The position numbers and the translations under genes were made by a program. Shown here piece by piece: positions 25,764-31,333 of a stretch of DNA of 31,333 bases (positions are counted from its first letter, which is position 1; each line of letters begins with the position of its first letter). The DNA comes from Chryseobacterium gleum. GTDB lineage: Bacteria; Bacteroidota; Bacteroidia; Flavobacteriales_D; Sanyastnellaceae. The stretch is taken from NCBI GenBank assembly GCA_945878835.1, contig CAMCUG010000002.1, forward strand, positions 1-31,333. Reading direction: 5' to 3'. The notes under the pieces were generated by a model. The model did not search any database, was not told the origin of the DNA, and saw only the letters and a list, made by a program, of their open reading frames with translations.

Positions 25764-26774
25764 ATGGGCTTCCTCAAATATTTGTTGGCATTTGTTCTTC
25801 CAGCATTAGCATTCTTGGGTTTTGAGTGGGGGTATTTTTTTTCCTTTTCCACCTTTTTTTTTGCATTCGGAATAATCCCATATTTCGAGTGGAAATGTAA
25901 GCCCAGCCATTCGAATGTTCAAGCGGAAAAAGTGAAAAGTGCAATATGGTTTAAACTGTTATTGTATCTCACACTTCCCGCACAATTGCTTCTGTTCCAT
26001 TTTTATTTTTCAGCTCAGATTAACCCAGACACTGATGCCTTTTCTTGGTTCGGGAATCTTACTGCTATGGGCATTATTTGTGGTGTTTTCGGAATAAATG
26101 TAGCCCATGAATTGGGGCATTCACCGAAGCTTTTCGATAGGCTAGTTGCACGAACTCTTTTAGGCAGTTCTTTATACATGCATTTTTATGTTGAACACAA
26201 TAAGGGACATCATAAGTGGATAGGAACCATAAAAGACCCAGCAACCGCAAGGAAGAACGAATCGGTGTATAGATTTTGGTTGCGAGTTATTCCTGGAAGT
26301 TACTTCTCGGCTTGGAAAATTTCAAGGGATGAATGCAAGCGGAAAAACAGATCAGTCTTATTGAATGAGACATTGTTATATTCCTTGTTACAATTGGCTT
26401 TATGTATTGGCATATACCTGTGGAATCCTATTGCATTGTTTTCATTTGTCCTAGCAGCTTTGCTAGGTGCAATGTTACTCGAATCGGTTAATTACATTGA
26501 GCATTATGGATTAACTCGGAACAGAGTGAACGCCGACAGATATGAGCAAGTATCGCCTGAGCATTCCTGGAATTCTGATCACGTACTTGGTCGTGCGGTT
26601 CTGTTTGAATTAAGCAGACACAGCGATCATCATGCGAATCCAGAACGGTCTTATCAAGATTTGAGGTCATTAAATAGTTCAAAGCAGTTGCCATTTGGAT
26701 ACCCAGCAATGATTTTATTGGCCTTGTTTCCAACGAAATGGTTTAAAGTCATGAATCCACTTTTAAACGAATGA
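25764..26774 (+). CDS. alkB: AlkB-family membrane diiron oxygenase (alkane 1-monooxygenase-like)
   Basis: A 336-residue membrane protein with about six hydrophobic helices and the full histidine set of the AlkB group: AHELGH (H115, H119), VEHNKGHH (H145, H149, H150), NYIEHYGL (H247) and LSRHSDHHAN (H286, H289, H290). The last two motifs separate alkane hydroxylases from ordinary fatty-acid desaturases. AlkB inserts oxygen at the end of alkyl chains using electrons from rubredoxin. No rubredoxin or reductase gene is nearby, so the substrate may be another lipid and the electron donor is encoded elsewhere. A perfect -7 box TATATTTG (25752-25759) lies four bases before the ATG. Confidence 0.85.
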   Translation: MGFLKYLLAFVLPALAFLGFEWGYFFSFSTFFFAFGIIPYFEWKCKPSHSNVQAEKVKSAIWFKLLLYLTLPAQLLLFHFYFSAQINPDTDAFSWFGNLTAMGIICGVFGINVAHELGHSPKLFDRLVARTLLGSSLYMHFYVEHNKGHHKWIGTIKDPATARKNESVYRFWLRVIPGSYFSAWKISRDECKRKNRSVLLNETLLYSLLQLALCIGIYLWNPIALFSFVLAALLGAMLLESVNYIEHYGLTRNRVNADRYEQVSPEHSWNSDHVLGRAVLFELSRHSDHHANPERSYQDLRSLNSSKQLPFGYPAMILLALFPTKWFKVMNPLLNE

Positions 26775-26795
26775 AAAGAAAAACAAAAAAAAGGC

Positions 26796-26825
26796 TTGTC
26801 GAATAGCAAGTTCTTTTTATTTTTG
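26796..26825 (+). promoter_or_regulatory. Bacteroidota-type promoter of the tRNA genes
   Basis: TTG at 26796-26798, 19 bases, then TATTTTTG at 26818-26825. The spacing and boxes fit the TTG-N19-TAnnTTTG consensus. The start would be near 26831, about 20 bases before tRNA-Gly. Confidence 0.62.
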
Positions 26826-26850
26826 CAATCCAAAAGTTCTTTATAGTCAA

Positions 26851-26923
26851 GCGAGAGTAGCTCAGTTGGTAGAGCATAACCTTGCCAAGGTTAGGGTCGC
26901 GAGTTCGAGTCTCGTCTCTCGCT
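26851..26923 (+). tRNA. tRNA-Gly (anticodon GCC)
   Basis: A complete 73-base cloverleaf: acceptor GCGAGAG/CTCTCGC with discriminator T, D arm GCTC...GAGC, anticodon stem TAACC/GGTTA with loop TTGCCAA (anticodon GCC), and T arm GCGAG-TTCGAGT-CTCGT. CCA is not encoded. It reads GGC and GGU glycine codons. Confidence 0.97.
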
Positions 26924-26931
26924 CAAGTTCT

Positions 26932-26963
26932 AAAAAGCCTGATTGATTGTCAGGTTTTTTTTT
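26932..26963 (+). terminator. Terminator after tRNA-Gly
   Basis: AAAAAG-CCTGA (to 26942), loop TTGATTG, TCAGG (26950-26954) followed by nine T's. It lies nine bases after tRNA-Gly and before tRNA-Leu, so tRNA-Leu would need read-through or its own promoter. Confidence 0.82.
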
Positions 26964-26976
26964 ATCTGAGTGTTTT

Positions 26977-27061
26977 GCCCGGATGGTGGAATCGGTAGAC
27001 ACGCAGGACTTAAAATCCTGTGACCATTGCGGTCGTGTGGGTTCAAGTCCCACTCCGGGTA
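26977..27061 (+). tRNA. tRNA-Leu (anticodon TAA)
   Basis: An 85-base class II tRNA: acceptor GCCCGGA/TCCGGGT with discriminator A, anticodon stem CAGGA/TCCTG with loop CTTAAAA (anticodon TAA), a long variable arm (TGACCATTGCGGTCGT) and T loop GTTCAAGTC. CCA is not encoded. It reads UUA and UUG leucine codons. Confidence 0.97.
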
Positions 27062-27085
27062 CAAAAGCGAGAAATCGCACAAACT

Positions 27086-27115
27086 AAATCCTTGAAGAAA
27101 TTCAAGGATTTTTTT
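27086..27115 (+). terminator. Terminator after tRNA-Leu
   Basis: AAATCCTTGAA (27086-27096), loop GAAA, TTCAAGGATTT (27101-27111) with a run of seven T's. It ends the tRNA-Leu transcript eight bases before the acyltransferase start. Confidence 0.88.
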
Positions 27116-27122
27116 ATTAATA

Positions 27123-28133
27123 ATGGAAGCAACAACCAATCCGATAGGACTCTTGAATGCCTTGCGCGGTATAGCAGCATGGATGGTCTGTATGTTCCAT
27201 TCGGCTTTCATTATTCAACCTTTTTATCCTGAGTTTCATCATATACTTGATTGGGGACAAGAGGGGGTTTATGTTTTTTTCGTGATTAGCGGCGTCGTTC
27301 TTCCCTGGTCCATGGAGCAAGGAAAGTACAGCTTCAAAAATTTAGATAAATTTATGTTGAAACGAATCGTGCGATTGTATCCACCTTTCGTTATCTCTGT
27401 AATCGTTTTCGTTGCGGGAATCTGGATCATGAAAGACAACCGTTCGTTCTACGATGCGGAAATAATGGAACGCTTCATAGACAGCGTAACGTTTCAAGTT
27501 CCTTTCAAAGAATCGAAATGGGTCTTAGAGGTGTATTGGACTCTGTTCGTTGAATTTCAATACTACATCTATCTCGCGCTAATTTTCCCTTTCCTTGCGA
27601 GCAACAAACTACCCGTTCGCCTCATTGCATATTACGGAACATTGGGTTTAACTTTTCTCTCGCACTTCTTTGTGCCTATTCACACCAAAGAAAATTTGTT
27701 CTTCCATTTGCCTGTTTTCGCGCTGGGCTTTTCACTTTTCCTTTATTACAAAAAGAATATTTCGAAATTGGAATTTTGGAGTGGAGTAATCGCAGCGCTC
27801 AGCCTTGGGCTATTCAACATATATGACCAATTGCATTTGGGAACGCACATAACTATTGTGGCGGGGCTTACTTTCTATGCAATCTATTTCATTAAGCGCG
27901 GACCGGCGTGGTTGAGCTTTCTTGGAGATGTTTCGTATTCGTACTATTTATTCCATCTCTTTTTCGTTTCATTCGTCTACGGGAAATTCTACCACGAATC
28001 GCAAGATCCTAAGTTAGTTTGGGTCGTCTTCATAGCCATTCAAGCTTATGCCGTATTGGGAGCATGGGTAATGTATCAACTCATTGAAAAGCCGTCTTTG
28101 GCTTGGACGAAAAAGATTCGTTACCGCGCTTAG
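27123..28133 (+). CDS. Acyltransferase family 3 membrane protein (OafA/YrhL-like)
   Basis: A 336-residue membrane protein with about ten hydrophobic helices. The N-terminal LRGIAAWMVCMFHSAF has the family residues R15 and H26; GQEGVYVFFVISGVVLPWSM and LKRIVRLYPPF are the next two family blocks, and VSYSYYLFHLFFVSFVYG is the late helix. These proteins O-acetylate sugars of surface glycans, LPS or antibiotics at the membrane. The specific acceptor is unknown; it is 15 kb from the glycan cassette and need not be linked to it. No promoter was recognised between the tRNA terminator and the start. Confidence 0.9.
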   Translation: MEATTNPIGLLNALRGIAAWMVCMFHSAFIIQPFYPEFHHILDWGQEGVYVFFVISGVVLPWSMEQGKYSFKNLDKFMLKRIVRLYPPFVISVIVFVAGIWIMKDNRSFYDAEIMERFIDSVTFQVPFKESKWVLEVYWTLFVEFQYYIYLALIFPFLASNKLPVRLIAYYGTLGLTFLSHFFVPIHTKENLFFHLPVFALGFSLFLYYKKNISKLEFWSGVIAALSLGLFNIYDQLHLGTHITIVAGLTFYAIYFIKRGPAWLSFLGDVSYSYYLFHLFFVSFVYGKFYHESQDPKLVWVVFIAIQAYAVLGAWVMYQLIEKPSLAWTKKIRYRA

Positions 28134-28166
28134 GAACATTTCAACGACTCTGTTGTTAAATAACAC

Positions 28167-28625
28167 ATGAAAGTATATCGTCTGTCTACCGAGACATTTA
28201 TCCCAGCATCTCACGACACTGTTTGGAATTACTTTGCAACGCCCATTAATTTGAACGAAATGACTCCTCCCGATATGAGTTTCGAAATTCTAACCGATGT
28301 GGAAGGAGTGAAGATGTATGCGGGAATGATTATTCAATACAAAGTCCGTCCGTTGTTGAATATCCCCATGGGATGGACAACAGAGATTACACATTGTGAA
28401 GACGGAAAGTACTTTGTTGACGAGCAGCGATTTGGTCCATACGCTCTATGGCACCATCAGCATCACTTTGAAGCGGTGGCAGGTGGAGTTAAGATGACCG
28501 ATACCATTCACTACGCCATAGGTATGGGAATCTTGGGTAGAATTGCCTATGCTGTTTATGTGAAGAATAGATTGGAAGGAATTTTTTCCTACCGAGAAAA
28601 ACGCGTGAAGGAAATTTTCGGTTAG
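28167..28625 (+). CDS. SRPBCC (START/Bet v1-like) family protein
   Basis: A 152-residue protein with the helix-grip START-like pattern. It opens with a strand (MKVYRLSTETFIPASHDTVW), then NYFATPINLNEMTPPDMSFE, a GWTTEITHCEDGKYFVDEQ strand pair, HHQHHFEAV, and a long C-terminal helix ending REKRVKEIFG. It resembles the SRPBCC proteins called cell-division inhibitor-like in databases. A hydrophobic ligand is plausible; the ligand and role are unknown. Its TAG overlaps the stop of the convergent surface-protein gene (shared bases TTAG at 28622-28625). Confidence 0.85.
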   Translation: MKVYRLSTETFIPASHDTVWNYFATPINLNEMTPPDMSFEILTDVEGVKMYAGMIIQYKVRPLLNIPMGWTTEITHCEDGKYFVDEQRFGPYALWHHQHHFEAVAGGVKMTDTIHYAIGMGILGRIAYAVYVKNRLEGIFSYREKRVKEIFG

Positions 28626-31333
28626 TGAGAAACAATCAGTTTTTTCACTTCGGTATTTTCTTCCGTTTGAATTTCAACATAAAATATTCCTGAAGAATAA
28701 TTCGAAGTATTAAGTTCGAAACGAAGGCCTCCGTTAATAAAAATTTCTTCAGCCTTTCTTCCACCTAAATCATACACGCGAATGCGCTGAATGGCTTTAT
28801 TCGAAGAAATAGAGCAATTGCTTTGTGCTGGATTCGGGAAAATATTAGTGCCTGTTTCTTCGGTAGAAGTTTCTTCGGTATTTCGATGGCTATTTTCAGA
28901 TGTGAATCCAAACTGAGGAGCAATGCAAAGCGTGTAAGGAGCTCCATAGCTGCCTGAACCGTAGGAGAAAACAGGAGTGCAGTCAACGGCATAGCTTGTA
29001 GCATATTCCAATAGCGAAACATTTCCTAGATTTAAGTAGTTTGTGGCATTCAATACGTTATGCTGAATGGGGTTTCCAACAGGTGCTCCAGCCGCATCGA
29101 GTTTTTGAAAACGCCATGTCCATCCGCTTGCTCCGAAAACAAACGGCGTGGCTCCAATAAATGAAACGCGCGGTTTTGTCGTAACAATACAACGGTCTAC
29201 AAAGCGCAAAACCGAGAGCGGTTGCGCATTGATGTGAATGGCACAAATCCCGGAAGAAGGAAGAGTTATAATCTCGTTCTGTCCACTCCCGTTTGGAAGA
29301 GTATAAACATTACTGACGGTTATTTCATAATCACTATCGTGGTGAAGATTTGGAAACACACTGCTCAAAATAACTTGCGGAGTAGATTGATTCTTTAAAA
29401 CATTCTGCCCAGCACCACTTCCCAAAACTCCAAAAAATTGAAACCTGTATGTCGCGCCAGTTGCCGGTTGCGCTTTAAAGAATTGTCCCATGCTGTAGTT
29501 TATACTCGGGTTGTTTCCGCATGCACCTTTTTTCAGTTGGCGAACACAGAGGGTATAGGCTCCATTTCCAACTAAATCATTCGTTGAGACAATTCCAACG
29601 AAATAGGTTTGTCCAGCAACAAGACTAGATGTATTTAAAATTTCATTTCCAGTTGACGTCAAATCTTCGGAATCAATTAATTCATAATTTGAATTGCGAA
29701 GTTCAATGCGAATATTCTCCGTACTATTTGCTGAAATACTAGCACCCGTTGTGAACGCCGTGAAACGTCCCCATTTGTCATGTCGATTCGAATTACCCAA
29801 ACCAAAAGCTTCAGTAGGCAGGCTATTCAGAAGGCTTCCGTTAATGGTGTTGCAAACGGGATAGTAGGTAGAGTTGATGAGTAGCGCGTTGCTTGGATCT
29901 TCGCCGATGCTTGGACAAGTCCAAGTCGCTGTCGTGTTGAAAGCACCGTTCGTTAGCGCGTCAATCCAAATGGAATAAGAATTTCCAGCCACTAAGTACA
30001 TGAGGAAATTACCGTAATTGCTTTCAAGACAAGTTGCGTTCGAGTAATCACAAAGGCCATCATTTTCCTTGTATGAAACTGCGAGGTTTAGCGAATTGGA
30101 AGAAAAGTTAAACCCATATGTTCCGGTGTAATTCGGAGTGAAGTTGAAAATGAATTCACGTCCAACAGCGCTTCCACAGGTGTTTTCAGAAAGCGATCCG
30201 TTTCCTCCAAAGGAAAGAGGGTAGGTGCTTCCGCAGGTTAAGTTCGTTGCAGAATTACAGTCGGGTGCATTCCAATTCGTAGTGAAGGAAATACCATTGC
30301 TCCATAAGCTGTGATCTACTTGTCCGCAATCCTGACGAACATAGACGTAATACGTGGTGTTCTCTTGAAGGTTTGAAAGGGGAGTGGCTGTGAAAGGCAC
30401 GCCGTATATCGTAGCATTTGAAATGTTAAGCGCATTAATGTCTGTTCCTAAATTTGTAGTGCTCACCAGCACATCAAACGCTCCTGTTGCGTTTAAAGAT
30501 GTCCATTGCATAAACGCTCCGGAAGACGTTATGTTGGAAATGTTTGCTGCCAGAGGGGTTGAACATGTTGGATTACTCAGGCAAAATGTAAAGTCTCCAG
30601 CCGCGTTTTGTAAACTGAAAAATTGAAGGTAGTAGGTAGTTCCGGCGTTGAGACCTTCAACCACTGTTCCTCCAACACTTGAGGCATTCGCTACACAAAA
30701 AACGGAGATGAGATTTCCGCATGTCCCGCCATAGACAGCTACTCCAATATCTGCGCTTGCAGACGCGTTCATGACTAATTCAATATCGCTGTCTACTGGG
30801 ACAAAGGTGTACCACACATCATTAAGCGTATTGAAAGAAGAAAAGCAAGTGGGTTGAATGTTTGATGGTGTTGCGCAAGAAGTTGAATTCATTTGCATAC
30901 CTGCGCAAACGGCATTACTCACGTTTCCGAGAGCTAACGCTTGATTGCAATTGTCGTTTGATGGCAACGCGCAAAGAGGGGCGCAAGTGGCATTCAATAT
31001 GAAATTATAGCTCGTGCTAGGCTGTGTGTTTGCGTGCACACGAATGAAATAATTTGTTCCAGAATGAGCATTGAAAGATATGTAAGAAGAAGATCCGTTC
31101 GATTCACACAAAGGGTTATCGTCATTTGCCGCAACGCAGCTCAGGTTTGAACAATCACCAGAATAGACTGAAAGCTGCGAGTCGAAAAGCGTTAAACCGC
31201 ATGTTGAAAGTGTTACATAAGAATCGTTTCCAGTGAATGAATACCACACGCCGTCTTCTCCGTTTCCTTGTGCTAAACAATTCGGCACGTTGTCAAGTGT
31301 AGCTCCATTCAGGGTGCCCGAAAGACCGCTTCC
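28622..31333 (-). CDS. Large T9SS-sorted surface protein with fibronectin III and pre-peptidase-like domains (5' end off the window)
   Basis: The frame stays open to the right edge, so the start lies outside; 903 residues are visible. A GTG at 31288 is internal, not the start. Several beta-sandwich domains of about 120 residues repeat the pattern C..A..L....(D/E)DVWY.F, with cysteine pairs and Y-F-(I/L) strands, like pre-peptidase C-terminal domains. A fibronectin type III domain is at about 250-340 (SSGAFMQWTSLNATGAFDVL, ENTTYYVYVRQDC). The last 75 residues are a T9SS sorting domain (NIFPNPAQSNCSISSN, GIFYVEIQTEENTEVKKLIV). It is exported to the surface or medium; no enzymatic domain is visible in this part. 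Confidence 0.88.
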   Translation of the reverse strand, partial: GSGLSGTLNGATLDNVPNCLAQGNGEDGVWYSFTGNDSYVTLSTCGLTLFDSQLSVYSGDCSNLSCVAANDDNPLCESNGSSSYISFNAHSGTNYFIRVHANTQPSTSYNFILNATCAPLCALPSNDNCNQALALGNVSNAVCAGMQMNSTSCATPSNIQPTCFSSFNTLNDVWYTFVPVDSDIELVMNASASADIGVAVYGGTCGNLISVFCVANASSVGGTVVEGLNAGTTYYLQFFSLQNAAGDFTFCLSNPTCSTPLAANISNITSSGAFMQWTSLNATGAFDVLVSTTNLGTDINALNISNATIYGVPFTATPLSNLQENTTYYVYVRQDCGQVDHSLWSNGISFTTNWNAPDCNSATNLTCGSTYPLSFGGNGSLSENTCGSAVGREFIFNFTPNYTGTYGFNFSSNSLNLAVSYKENDGLCDYSNATCLESNYGNFLMYLVAGNSYSIWIDALTNGAFNTTATWTCPSIGEDPSNALLINSTYYPVCNTINGSLLNSLPTEAFGLGNSNRHDKWGRFTAFTTGASISANSTENIRIELRNSNYELIDSEDLTSTGNEILNTSSLVAGQTYFVGIVSTNDLVGNGAYTLCVRQLKKGACGNNPSINYSMGQFFKAQPATGATYRFQFFGVLGSGAGQNVLKNQSTPQVILSSVFPNLHHDSDYEITVSNVYTLPNGSGQNEIITLPSSGICAIHINAQPLSVLRFVDRCIVTTKPRVSFIGATPFVFGASGWTWRFQKLDAAGAPVGNPIQHNVLNATNYLNLGNVSLLEYATSYAVDCTPVFSYGSGSYGAPYTLCIAPQFGFTSENSHRNTEETSTEETGTNIFPNPAQSNCSISSNKAIQRIRVYDLGGRKAEEIFINGGLRFELNTSNYSSGIFYVEIQTEENTEVKKLIVSH

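Noticed and set aside
26862..27232. Open reading frames across the tRNA genes on both strands
   Set aside because: They translate tRNA sequence and its terminators; two clear cloverleaves explain the region.
1..31333. CRISPR array, insertion sequence, defence island or toxin-antitoxin system
   Set aside because: No regularly spaced direct repeats, transposase, Cas, restriction or toxin-like gene was found on either strand.

Overview
The window looks like a chromosomal segment of a flavobacterium-like member of the Bacteroidota. The evidence is a PorQ component of the type IX secretion system (T9SS), two large surface proteins with T9SS C-terminal sorting domains, a type B ribosomal protein L31, a RibBA-like protein with a decayed second domain, and several promoters of the Bacteroidota form TTTG/TTG-N19-TAnnTTTG. 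Start sites mostly lack Shine-Dalgarno sequences. Species cannot be named from the sequence.

Layout. (1) 1-1126, minus strand: a cobalamin-domain MerR regulator and the first 41 codons of an ECF-type sigma factor. This pair often precedes carotenoid genes in flavobacteria, so pigment genes may lie just left of the window (inference). (2) 1286-12633, plus strand: a tightly packed glycan cassette of twelve genes, many joined by 4-base ATGA overlaps. It encodes a Gfo/Idh dehydrogenase, an unrecognised dehydrogenase-like protein, a methyltransferase, a hexapeptide acyltransferase, a five-bladed propeller protein, a FemAB/GNAT-like protein, a polyprenyl-phosphate glycosyltransferase, a small EamA flippase-like protein, an epimerase/dehydratase, a DegT aminotransferase, a GT-C (ArnT-like) membrane transferase and a GlmU-family protein. 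The run from 6637 to 11464 mirrors the logic of the Arn (lipid A aminoarabinose) pathway: make an amino sugar, load it on a lipid carrier, flip it, transfer it outside. (3) 12678-17237, plus: Lon protease, PorQ and class II fructose-bisphosphate aldolase. (4) 17238-21120, minus: a large LamG/Ig-like T9SS surface protein and XerD. (5) 21121-21428: a 308-base gap with a strong hairpin, a candidate structured RNA on the minus strand and a textbook rpmE2 promoter. (6) 21429-26774, plus: rpmE2, argS, ribB-like, def, a lipoprotein and an AlkB-family membrane diiron oxygenase. (7) 26851-27061: tRNA-Gly(GCC) and tRNA-Leu(TAA), each followed by a terminator. (8) 27123-28625, plus: an acyltransferase-3 membrane protein and an SRPBCC protein. 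(9) 28622-31333, minus: the C-terminal 903 residues of a second T9SS surface protein that runs off the window.

The most notable items are the Arn-like cassette with its unusual upstream tailoring genes, the structured element ending in a terminator just before xerD, and the repeated TTAAACAAA-type sites in the sigma-factor promoter. No CRISPR array, insertion sequence, prophage or toxin-antitoxin system was seen.
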